A stretch of DNA of 64,000 nt from Erythrobasidium yunnanense (lineage: Eukaryota; Basidiomycota; Cystobasidiomycetes; Erythrobasidiales; Erythrobasidiaceae), in assembly GCA_001600175.1 (NCBI GenBank), contig BCJC01000002.1, positions 3,197,111 through 3,261,110 on the forward strand, read 5' to 3'. The stretch's first letter is position 1; the number at the start of each line of letters is the position of its first letter. The notes beneath the pieces are model-generated. The model did not search any database. It was not told where the DNA came from and worked only from the letters and a program-made list of their open reading frames with translations. Below are positions 12,013-21,884 of this stretch, in pieces. Both the position numbers and the translations under genes were made by a program.

Positions 12013-12547
12013 CTTCAGGTCGAGATTCGAGGCTCTTTGGTTTTCTTTGCGGATCCTTCGAGCTTAATCTGAAAGCCGTCAAGCAAAGCCTTTGCTATGT
12101 CAAGGAGAGTGGAGCATGCTGTGCTGTGTAGCCCTCGAATGCATTCGAATGCAAGCTTCGGCCGGAGACAGACCTGTCGAGCTCCCATCCCGCTGTGATA
12201 AGCATGGCTGACGCACACGGACCACATATACGTAACGCTGATGCATACCCCAATCCATAGCAGTTCTGGCTCTGCTGTCTCTACCTACCGCAAGCGTTTC
12301 AATGCAGGAACACATCTCCCGGCCAAACAGCACGAGCGAAGACTGCTTGATTGTCACTTATTTCTGAGTTATCCACAAACACGCAATGACCAAATGGAAA
12401 ACTTTCTCGCCAATGTCCTACAGATGCCCATTCACGCAGAATTTGCTAGGTATCCCGGATGGATGCCTAAGAGGTAAGCAAACTCAAAGACACCCCGTTG
12501 CAAGACTTCAAACTCCGTCCTTATCCTTACGTTCCGACATCGACGGT
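12013..12547. promoter_or_regulatory. Divergent promoter region of KRE2-like and SUR2 genes
   Basis: About 535 bases between two start codons facing away from each other. The right half (from about 12310) has a second, degraded copy near 34.5-34.7 kb, where it still lies upstream of a SUR2 first-exon remnant. An open frame in phase with SUR2 runs back to 12386, so an N-terminal extension is possible but not expected for the family. A GGTAAGC near 12473 could be a leader-intron donor. Confidence 0.45.
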
Positions 12548-13610
12548 ATGAGCAACGCAACCCAATCTGATCACTGTCAGTATGCTCTGCGAGCAGAACT
12601 GCCCTTTTATTACTCGACACGACCTCGACTTTTCAGCTTGCTCGACGATAAGTATCTCTCGCTCTTGGCCCCGATCTGCGTCTACTGGTTGTCTGCCAGC
12701 TTTTTCCACATTCTTGATGTTTCGGGTTTGAAATGCATCGAACGATATCGCATCCACGAGTCTCCCGGCGATAAAAGCCGAAACAAGGTATCTCTCAAGA
12801 GTGTCATCCACTCAATTGTGCTTCAACAACTCCTGCAGACAGTGCTCGGTATAGCTGTCATGTATTGGGAGAACGAAGAATCGATCAGCTTGGCCGAACA
12901 TGCGTACGCAATGCAAACTCTGTCTGCCTCCCTACGAACCTTCGGCTTGAAAGGCACAAGTACGCCTACCTCCGAATTGGCTGCATTCATCTATTGGTGG
13001 GTATGGCCCGCGCTTCAGCTAATGCTGGCTTTGTGAGTCCTGAAAATTCTCCTTCCTTAGCATGCTGGTGCAAGTCCAAGTACTGATGCACTTTGTAATG
13101 CTTCAGGCTGATCTTCGACGCTTGGCAATACTTCGGACATCGACTCTTCCATGCCCTGCCTTTCCTTTATCGCAACTTTCATAGCGTTCACCACCGACTA
13201 AACGTCTCGTACGCTTATGGAGCTTTGTACAATCATCCTGTCGAAGCATTCTTCCTCGATGCAATCGGAACCCTAGTCGCATACACAATTCCAGGTCTGT
13301 CTGTCCGGCGAAACATTCTCTTTTTCTGCTTCATAACCTTAAAATGCGTGGACGATCACTGTGGATGTGAGTTTACCCATGAATACTATCGTCATACCAT
13401 GCTGACATCCGTCCAGTCAATTTCCCTTGGGATCCATTGCAGCGCTTCTGTGGCAGCAATGCTGCCTTTCACGACATACACCACCAGCCATACGGCATCA
13501 AAAGCAACTTTTCTCAAAGCACCCCCTTTGCGTATCTAGACAAGCTATGCGGCACAGTCTACAGCGGAAAACGAGGCAAGCGTCCGCCTTCAGCGAGAAA
13601 GCAAGACTAG
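12548..13610 (+). CDS. SUR2: Sphinganine C4-hydroxylase (SUR2)
   Basis: ER membrane di-iron oxygenase that hydroxylates sphinganine at C4 to phytosphingosine. The N-terminal part reads LPFYYSTRPRLFSLLDDKYLSLLAP, then transmembrane segments. The three histidine clusters of the fatty-acid-hydroxylase superfamily are present: HRLFH (about 13140), HSVHHR (about 13183) and HDIHHQ (about 13476), together with KCVDDHCGF and NPVEAF (HPVEAF here), which are characteristic of SUR2. Two introns are supported: one from 13034 inside the ALQLMLALLIF helix and one of about 50 nt after DDHCG. The protein ends RPPSARKQD. The start at 12548 (MSNATQ) fits the usual short N-terminus. A partial decayed copy of its first exon lies at about 34.0-34.7 kb on the minus strand. 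Confidence 0.94.
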
Positions 13611-13820
13611 GCCCGAGTTTTAAGCTCGGACACTGGACCCGAATCTTTAGCTAAACATGTATTACGAGACTTCACGACACGTGTCGGCCGGGAGTAACGA
13701 AAAATCAGCTGCGACGCTGTTGACGAAAGCTACTGTCCTGGCTGTGCATGCTTGCCTTTTGCTGCCGAAGTTTACTTCTCTTTCCTCTGCTCTCGGCTCC
13801 TGCATCTTTCAAGCGGCGTC

Positions 13821-14480
13821 ATGAGACTCTTGTGCTTTCAGATTCCACGGAAGCCGAAGTCGAGCACCGACAAGCCGGTAGGCCCACCTCGCCCTGGCCA
13901 ACTTCCAAGACGGCCTTCCTTCAGAGAGCGCTACGAAAGTCATCAGTCCCTGCGCCGTAGACGATCGTCCCGCATCCTTGCGACTCGAGAAGCTTGTGAA
14001 CCATCCCTTGCCCCAAAGCGCAAAATGTCCGCTGAAACCATGGCCAGCACTGCCGGAGGAGTTTCAAACACAACAGGTAGTAACCCCTCTGCTTCGACTA
14101 CAGTAGGGGCCGCAAGCACTAGCAAAGGGCCTAACCCGGCTTCTAGGTCAGTCTCTCTCCGTCGTACTGGTAGCAGCGCTGGTCAGCAACTTGTCGAGAC
14201 TTCAATAGCCAAAGCAGATACGCAAGCACTAGCACGCAAGCCCCGTCTGCGTATATCTGCCATAGTAGATCTCGCTCAAGCCAATGATGCCGCGACGATG
14301 AGCTGGGCTTTGTGGGAGATCGGGCGTGAGATGAGAAGTGGTGAAATAAGCGAGTCTGATTGTCTCACTGGATTTGACCAAGTGCTGGAAAAAGCTAGAT
14401 CAGTGAAGCAGCAAAGATTCCTAGAATCACGACAGGAGATTCGTTCGCAGCTCAGAGCTTGCGGTTATGAGATCAGGTAG
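13821..14480 (+). CDS. Hypothetical basic protein
   Basis: Single exon of 219 residues from MRLLCFQIPRKPK; the reading frame is open further upstream (Met at 13752). I do not recognise it. The first half is rich in Arg, Pro and Ser (PPRPGQLPRRPS, RRRRSSRIL), the middle is Ser/Thr/Ala/Gly-rich and probably disordered, and the last 75 residues (ARKPRLRISAIVDLA to the end) look ordered and helical, with a repeated EIGREMRSGE / ESRQEIRSQL feel. The conserved-looking part would be the C-terminus. It lies between SUR2 and a methyltransferase on the same strand with about 200-280 bases on each side. Confidence 0.5.
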   Translation: MRLLCFQIPRKPKSSTDKPVGPPRPGQLPRRPSFRERYESHQSLRRRRSSRILATREACEPSLAPKRKMSAETMASTAGGVSNTTGSNPSASTTVGAASTSKGPNPASRSVSLRRTGSSAGQQLVETSIAKADTQALARKPRLRISAIVDLAQANDAATMSWALWEIGREMRSGEISESDCLTGFDQVLEKARSVKQQRFLESRQEIRSQLRACGYEIR

Positions 14481-14756
14481 GAATGTTCCACGAGCCTTAT
14501 TGAAGGACATTCCAGATTCTTTCATGTAGACTGCTGGCTGGCGACTTTCCCTTTGCTGTAAACCGCATGCCGAGCTCTTGGATGACAACAGCAGACTTAA
14601 AACTGTCACTGATCCGCTACTGCCGTGCCGCTTCAATCCAGTATCAGTCTTCATGTCGGCCGACTGTCTAGCCGAAGCCGGCCGTCTTTGGGTCTTCTCG
14701 ACTTCGATGTAGTCGACCCTTTCGTGGATCTTGAGCTTCTCTCGTTATTGTCCAGT

Positions 14757-15916
14757 ATGACAACCTTCGCCAGGAAGACCTTTGATGCCGCAGCATACTT
14801 GAAATTCCGCCCAAGTCAGAGAGCAGAAGAACACCATCAAACGCCAGGTTTCCGAACTGAATCGCCTCCCTTTCCGTTCTTCCTATACAGCTTATAGCGA
14901 AAGCTTCATACGACACGTCCTTGATTACGCCAAACCACCTTCTTCTGCCGCTGCTCTTGATGTAGGATGCGGGCCTGGGTAAGCTCTCCAAGGCCTTGCG
15001 CCCAATCTAAAGAATGGCTGAACCTCTCATTCATCCTTGTGAAGACAAGCGACCGTCCTCCTGGCCGCTTCAAGCCGATTCGGGAAAGTGATTGCAGTGG
15101 ATCCTTCGGAAAACATGATTACAGCTGCTCGTTCTACTCTCGACAAAGATCCTTCTAGTCTTCTTCAGACGAAAGACAGCACGCTGTGCGACATCGAATA
15201 TCGCAGCGGAAATGCAGAGGATCTCGCCTGGCTGGAGGACAGTAGCGTGGATTTAGTCACAGCGGGTGCGTCTTTGACCAGTAGCAATCCGGCTTGACTT
15301 AGCCTTGCTATCGTACAGGTCAGGCTGCTCATTGGTTTGACCATGAGCGGGCGTACAAGGAGCTCTTGCGCATTCTGAAACCCGGCGGTACGGTCGCCTA
15401 CTGGGGTTACGGCTATCTCTTCCTGCCCATGCACCCTTCCGCTTCTGCCAAAGTAATGGATTTCGGGCTGAAGACTTTAGGTATGCTGCCGTCGATCTCT
15501 GCAGGCGGATATGGCTTAACTTCCGCCAACATGCAGGCAGCTATTGGGAGCCTGGAAGGAAAGGTCCAGACACAATTTACGATACATTACCTTTCCCAGA
15601 TGGACAAGGATGGGATAGGTCCTCCTACATTCGGCATAAGTTCGATCTCACCGACTCGAAGGCCTACAAGCAGTCGTCAGATCTAGACAGCCCTCCCGAA
15701 ACCCTTCACTTTCCAACATCTATGCGCAAGAAGCTCAGTCTTGAAGGACTTCGCAGCCAGCTCAAGACATGGTCTTCCGTTCACACGTACATGCAGAAGC
15801 ATCCGTCAGAGCCGAACATCGTGGATACTTTCGTTGAGACACTCGATCTTCCCAGAAACGAAGTCATGGAAGTTGAATGGCCTATAGGTCTCATGCTCAT
15901 GAAAAAGAGTACGTGA
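14757..15916 (+). CDS. SAM-dependent methyltransferase (TMT1/trans-aconitate methyltransferase-like)
   Basis: Class I methyltransferase with several short introns. Exon 1 (MTTFARKTFDAAAYLKFRP) joins a second exon that starts TYSESFIRHVLDYA and carries SAM motif I (LDVGCGPG), which is split by an intron before QATVLLAA. Then come VIAVDPSENM, the AEDLAWLEDSSVDLV segment (motif II region) and AAHWFDHERAYKELLRILKPGG (motif III region). After a third intron GSYWEPGRKGPD and LPFPDGQGWDRSSYIRHKF match the C-terminal half of fungal TMT1/CRG1-like proteins. The end is WPIGLMLMKKST. Substrate not predictable: the family methylates small carboxylic acids such as trans-aconitate and other small molecules. 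Confidence 0.85.
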
Positions 15917-16295
15917 GGAATCTACAATTCCCGCGAAGGCTCGATGCACACTAGCGATGTAGCCGCTCGAGCCGTGACAAGCACTGTATACTTCAACACG
16001 TACCTCATGATACGCAGGGAAGGTTGGCAGAGAGTTGCGAGAATTCACAAGGTCCTCTAAGCCAATCTGGCGTAATTGACATGCGTCTAAATGCATGAGT
16101 CGGCACAGCAAGCTAGTTTCACCAGTATTGAACGCAATGAGAATTGCAGTTAAGAGCATGGCATGCCTTTGGGAACTTGATTAACGATGAATGTATATTG
16201 TAACGCGCTTTGTATGCAAAGACGACGAGACTATAGTGCTAGCAGCTACACATCATGAACTGACTGTATCGTAACGATAATCTTGAATAGGGATT
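15917..16295. other. Convergent intergenic region
   Basis: About 380 bases between the 3' ends of the methyltransferase (plus) and the His-rich protein (minus). AT-rich around 16170-16220. No gene or repeat recognised; presumably two polyadenylation regions. Confidence 0.5.
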
Positions 16296-17229
16296 TTAAG
16301 CTCTGCGGTCATCAATGACGGCATCACGAGCAGCGTGGGAGCCTCCAACACTGTTGTTGGATCCGGCAAACTCGGACATGCTGATGGGCTTGTTGATGGT
16401 GGTGTCGTGCACACGAGGAGCCTCGGTGAAGTGCTCCTTGATGTGCTGAGTGGTGTGGTGGTGCTCAGTCTGCTGAGTCTGTCTCTCGATTACTGCGAAG
16501 GCGGAAGTCAGCACGAGAAGCTGCCGGATACTCAACTAGGGACTGACCAGGCTGGATCTCCTCTACGATGTGTCTATCAACATGCTCGTGTACCTTGGGG
16601 GCGTTGACCGACGTAGAGTGAGTCTGCTCGCCGCGGGAGAGAGTGTTTTGAGCCTGAGCTTGAGTGTTGTACTTGGCAGCGTGCTCGTCGCTGATATCTG
16701 CACCGCGCTCTCGGTGGACTTCAGGAGCCTGATGCTGGTCTAAATTCGGAAGAGACGTCAGGAGTCTGGCTCAGCAATGGATCATGTTGACTGTTTTACA
16801 TACGGTAGGTGTGCTGTTGCTGCTGATCGTAGACAGGCTGAATCTTCTGGTGAATGTCGACTTCCTCTCTCTGTCGATCTACGACTGGTGTGACCTCGTG
16901 GTGGGCATGCTTTGACACGTTCTCGTGCGTAACGGCATCTTTGACATTGCGAGTGTGTGTGCTAAACAATTTCTCAGTCAGACTCAGACCGACTACGCCA
17001 GATATCAGCTCACCCTCCGATTCTGTCGTCGACGGTGGTCTCGGATGGCTGGCCGTCAGCAAGAGCTTCTGGTCCAGATGAGGATCCAACGTGGTGAGTC
17101 TTGTTGTGCTCCTGTCTATGCTCAGTGGAGCTGAGACCGCCCATGACTTCTACAAATTTGCGGAGAAGAGCTTGGTCAGCTGAAGAGCTACCAATTCGAG
17201 TGAGAGAACGTACTGTCTACGATGCCCAT
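16296..17229 (-). CDS. His-rich hydrophilic repeat protein (fungal allergen-like)
   Basis: Five exons; the first coding exon is tiny (MGIVD, start at 17229). The protein has no hydrophobic segment and is made of imperfect repeats of a unit that pairs a basic/His cluster with Gln/Glu: EHRQEHNKTHH, HAHHEVTPVVDRQREEVDIHQKIQPV, HQHQAPEVHRERG, VHEHVDRHIVEEIQPVIERQ and EHHHTTQHIKEHF. This composition and the HHTTQ...VQP pattern match a family of small hydrophilic fungal proteins often annotated as allergens and thought to be stress-abundant, with an LEA-like character. Function is inferred from composition only. The repeat units seem to be one per exon, consistent with exon duplication. Confidence 0.7.
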
Positions 17230-17605
17230 ATTGTATTAAAGTTGTTGGTTGTTGGAAAGTGTTGAAGAATCTTTTGTGGATGGAAGAAAAGCAAAGAGCG
17301 GACTGCAAGTCTCCTCAAGTAGGAGAAGCTTCTCGCTTTGCATGAAACGTTTGCGTCATTGCTCCAGCCAGCCTAGAAAAAAAAAAGAAGAGGCGCGTCA
17401 CCGGGGTGAGGCAGTTAGCGTCATGACCTCTCATGCTGTTTGCCACCCGCAGATCCTCCGACGCGAGCGAAACTCAATCTTGTGTGACACGCGAATAGTT
17501 TTGAGAATAGAAGTACGCGTTGATTTCGCTTTCATTTCCGACACAGACACTCACACCCCAAAATTCTGCAGCTACAACGGATCTATGCTATCACGAAGAA
17601 CGAGA
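17230..17605. other. Intergenic region with A-run
   Basis: About 375 bases between the start of the His-rich gene and the end of the dehydrogenase, both on the minus strand. It includes a run of ten A (about 17376-17385) on the plus strand. This is presumably the promoter of the His-rich gene, but no specific element was recognised. Confidence 0.45.
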
Positions 17606-19447
17606 TCACTTGTTTGGGTTGATGAGGACCTTGGTGTAGCCCTGAAATAACCTTTGGTCAGTAACGAGAAACAGGAACGTGCGAGGATTTGGGCTGGCTT
17701 ACCTCGACTTTGGCATCTGTGGACCATTACAAGCATCGAGATCAGTACAGTTTCTTGTGTGTTTAGATCGTGATGACCTACCGAACTTCTTGTATGCCTC
17801 AGGAGTCTCATCCAGAGATACGTGGTGAGAGACGACAAAGCTGGGCTTCGCTCGTCCAGAGATGATCAGGTCTCGAAGCTGTCTGTTGTATGACTTGACA
17901 TTGCATTGACCGGTTCCGAGGCTTAAACCCTTCTCGAAGAGCTTGCCGAAAGGCAGAGAAATGATACCTTGTCCGGAAGCAGAGTCTGGCGCACCAGGGT
18001 CGCTGGGTACGTAGAGACCGGGAATACCCAAACCTCCGGTTGGTCCTGTATCCATTGTCTTAGCTTCCAATCTTTGCCGTTAAGCAGGAAAGCCCCACTT
18101 GTAACGCGGATAAGGTTTGACAGAACGATGTTTGGCTGTTCCTTGTCTGAATTTCCTTGTACCGCTTGGTAGCCTACTGCATCGACTGCACGATCTACTA
18201 GACCACCGTTGAGCTTCTCGATTTGTTCAACAGGATCTCCCTTTGAGAAGTCAATGGGGATGGCACCAATCTTCTTGGCTTGAGCGAGTCTTTCGGGTAC
18301 TCTGTCTACGACATAAACAGCCGAAGCACCTCGGAGAATGGCGCTGTAGGCAGCCCTGTTGAGAGGAAGGAAGGAAAATCACACGTCGGGTCAGTAGGGA
18401 TCACTCTGACCTGTTGAGGGCTCAAACGTACATGTTTCCTACTGGACCTGCTCCAAATACAGCTACACTGTCACCAGGCTTGAAGCCAGAGAGTTCTACG
18501 CCGTGCCAGCCCTGTTTAGTAGCCATAGAAGGTCAGACGGCCTTTCTCAGGAGAAGGGCGAAGTGATCGTACAGTAGGGAAGATATCAGCGAGCAAAATG
18601 AAGTCATCTTCGTGCTCAGTTCCCTCGGGGAGCTTGAGACAGTTGAAGTCGGCGAAAGGCACGCGAACGTACTGGGCCTGACCGCCCTGATAACGAGAAA
18701 GGTCAGAATACCCCAACATAAAGTAAACATCGATAACGTACTTGGTATGGGCCCATGGCAACATAACCGTAGGCTCCTCCAGCGAATCCTGGGTTGACCA
18801 CAGTGCAGAAAGCCTAGAAGAAACGTTAGATTTGGCAGTTTTCGGGGAGATAAATAGCGGCGTACTGTCTTTCCGGTTTCACAGTTCTTGCATCGTCCAC
18901 AAGCAACGTTGAAGGGCATGACGACTCTGTCTCCCTTCTTGTATAGGGTTACTCCAGGTCCGACTTCATCGACGATACCCTAAATACAACGTAAGCGAAG
19001 CGCCATAGAGTCAGAAAGACATCACCTACCATGTTCTCATGACCGAAGATGATGCCTGCTTCCGCAGCAGTTCGGCCCTATTGCCGATGTCAGCTTGAAT
19101 AGGTTTCTATCGTGACTCCTTACGCACCTCGTACATATGGCAGTCAGAACCACAGATAGCACTGGTGGTGACTTTGACAACTGTGAGCAGATACGTTCAG
19201 CAGCGCCAAGCATACCAAACGGAAGATCCTCTACTGATGTCGTCCCTGCACTCCCGCGTCAGCTCGGCCAGCAAGCATTAGGTGTAGACACTCACGTGTG
19301 CTGGAGCTTAGGTCTCTCAATCTCCTTGACTTCGACTTTGAAGGCACCGGCATCTGTTTATGCGAGTCTGTAAGCCATGCGAAAGCCTTGATCGAGAGAG
19401 CTCGTACAAGCGATGGCCTTCATGGTTCCGGTAGTAGTAGTAGACAT
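17606..19447 (-). CDS. Zinc alcohol dehydrogenase, glutathione-independent formaldehyde dehydrogenase-like
   Basis: Medium-chain zinc dehydrogenase with many short introns; start [17 protein letters not shown]. The catalytic zinc region is [12 protein letters not shown] with GHENMGIV downstream; the structural-zinc loop is [12 protein letters not shown] (about 18900). The NAD-binding motif is [29 protein letters not shown]. The long insert around [18 protein letters not shown] and the [26 protein letters not shown] stretch are typical of the FdhA/glutathione-independent formaldehyde dehydrogenase group rather than plain ADH. It ends VLINPNK at 17606. Likely role: oxidation of formaldehyde or a similar small aldehyde or alcohol with NAD. 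All ligand residues appear to be present. Confidence 0.88.
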
Positions 19448-20462
19448 GTTTGGTTTCTTTGGCTTTATTCTGTGAAGAAGAGAAGAGAAAGAGCTCCACG
19501 GGGTGTTCTTCGAATCTTTCCAAGAAGTCGAAGGCTCTCCGCAAAAGCCGTCACGTGTCCGCGGGGACAAGCGAGCTCTCGGCAGAAATTCAAGAACTGC
19601 GCTTTCCACATGCAGACGCGACATCTCTTCAGCAGGCGGCTCTTCTTACGTTTACGCGCATTCCGCGATACGCTATCGAGCGTTCTGGACCTTAGCCAGT
19701 ACAGTTACGGCTGAACTGGCAAGGAAAACGATGCTTGCGCGCATACAGCGTCCTGGGATCCCTGCACATTCCAGCATTTGACCTCAGTATCGAAGGATAG
19801 TCCGCGCTACGCGTCTGGGCGGCCTGAGAAGCAGGGTCGCTCGTTCAGGCGTGTCACTTGGTAGCAGAAGCTGCTGAAGCAGGCCTGTGCTGTCAATTCA
19901 TGTGTGAGTGAAGAATTCATAAAGTATGCTTCAGTGTTCTTGGGCTAATGATTGATTTCGTTCATGCTGCCAAAGCTGGCTTTGCCAGACGATAACCCGT
20001 ACCATTTAGCACAACCAGCCAATCCAAGCGATATCGAACAGATGCGCTTCGTGTGGTCTTGGAGGCATGGAACCCTGGCCTATGCTGGATCCGGCTGAGA
20101 CGCTTTGACGGATTGGCGTTTTTTCTGAGATTCTGGCCTGCAATGGCGGCGAAGGCGGGATATTGCAGCCTTCGCCAGTAAAGAGACCATGGATTCATAG
20201 CTGAGGTAGAACAGGCTTCGAGCGTGTCGAGGATCCGCCCAAAACGCAGAGCAGGCCAACCTCGACCGTGACCGCTTTTCGTGTTTTGCGTGTTGTTGTA
20301 TTTCTGTAATCATCAAGCACCTTCTTACCATCCTCCTTCCCCGTCACACCATTCAGTTTTCCCATCCCAAATTTTCATTTGTCAATTTCGCATTTCATCC
20401 TTCTTTCCCTCCCGACGCCTCTTTCTTTCTTTCCAAGTTGTTGCTGTACAGCGCTCCTCAGC
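19448..20462. promoter_or_regulatory. Long divergent intergenic region with CT-rich tract
   Basis: About 1 kb between two start codons that face away. The 140 bases before 20463 are strongly pyrimidine-rich (CCTCCTTCCCC, TTCTTTCCCTCCC, CTTTCTTTCTTTCC), a common feature of basidiomycete promoters and leaders, so the promoter of the right gene is probably here. The rest shows several frames without recognisable content; a small unrecognised gene cannot be excluded. Confidence 0.5.
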
Positions 20463-21773
20463 ATGGCGAAAGTCATACCAGACCAAGACATGCTCGACAA
20501 GATACAAAAACACCAAGCTCAGATCGCAGAAGCTCAGCGCAAGATTAATGATTTGGAAGCTGAAATGGCCTCCAAGAAAGATGTTAGAGGAGCATGGAAG
20601 AAAACTGTACACGACAAGGAAGCCGAGCTAGCAGCATACAAGGAGCGAAAGAGGGCAGTCGACTCGGAACCCAATGCAAACGACAAGAGCCGCAAGAAGG
20701 CCCGAAAGGACAATGATGCTGGTGGTCAGTGCTCGCACCCACATATCTCGTTCTCTTAGTACTCGTCTTAGACCTCAGAGCTCCCTTCCAGCCGTACCGT
20801 TGTGCGAAGATCCCGAAAAAGAACTCCAGCCACTCTCCTTCGAAATGCTACGACGTGAATACACAGCGAAAGCTTCTTCAGGATCTGATTCCGTCATGAA
20901 TGAGCTCAGAAAGTGGAGCACGAGCAACTACGAAAACATCACAGGTAAGAAATATCAGGGAAGCATCGTCTTAACCCCCCATGTCTACTTCCTTCCGCCT
21001 CGTTTACTCCTTCACTTCCTTTAGCATTCTAGTCTATGTCTGTGTCGCGCCTGCTGACGTGTAATGTGCAGGACACACGGAGAATGCCTATTGGAGATTT
21101 CCCTTGACAAAGGAGAAGGTCGACTGGATCGAAGCTCAGGTGACTTCAGAATGGATATTATAGTCAGCATGATTTAACTCTGCACCATTGGCAGAGGCTC
21201 CCCTATAGAGAACCGGCAAAAGGAGGTTTTCAGAGGAACGTCTACAAAGCCGATGAACATGGAGATGCCGCTTTACTGCTTCTAGATGAAGGCGACGATA
21301 ACAACAACCTCAGGCTTTTCGAAACTCTCTATGCTGCCTGCAATTCCTATCTCAACCTGTTCCACTTCGACTTCGAACGTCAGCACATCGAGAATCAAAT
21401 CAAATGCATCCGAGCTCTAGAAACTGCGTTCCCTCATCTACAACTCTGTACATCTCATGGTGAGCACGCTTTCCACATGGCCAGAGGTTTGCTCTCGGAT
21501 TCTTCGAGGTCTACACCGCCAATAGACATTATTCGCAATATGTGCCGGAGTGAGGCGGAGCGCGATATATTAACATCGTCACAAAAATTTCCTTATATCC
21601 AAGCGGTATGTTCAGGCGGTGAACACAGAGCGGTGATAAACAATTTCCAAACGCAGAGCCAGAGCAAGGCGGTGCATCGTGAAGATGATGATATTCCGAA
21701 TGCTTTGAGATTCTGTATAATTAGTGCAAATTCTGCTGCACGCTACTTCAATTCTAGTCGTTTTAGTCTTTAA
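20463..21773 (+). CDS. Hypothetical protein with N-terminal coiled coil
   Basis: Four exons joined by clean introns: phase 1 after NDAG, phase 1 after NITG, phase 0 after WIEAQ. I do not recognise the family. Residues 1-65 form a charged coiled coil (MLDKIQKHQAQIAEAQRKINDLEAEM), followed by a nuclear-localisation-like cluster (KSRKKARKD). The middle and C-terminal parts look folded: LSFEMLRREYTAKASSG, ENAYWRFPLTKEKVDWIEAQ, GDAALLLLDEGDD and LFETLYAACNSYLNLFHFDFERQHI. The frame stays open to 21773. The stop is 111 bases from the convergent TAF5 stop. A nuclear role is only suggested by the basic cluster. Confidence 0.7.
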
Positions 21774-21884
21774 CAACACCTCATTTAATACCAGTGCCCA
21801 CTAGTTTGTACATTGTAAGGCAGTCAAATCTGTCTAGCTGTATCCTTCAAGGTAGAAATTTGGATCGACGCGTCGTTACACTAC

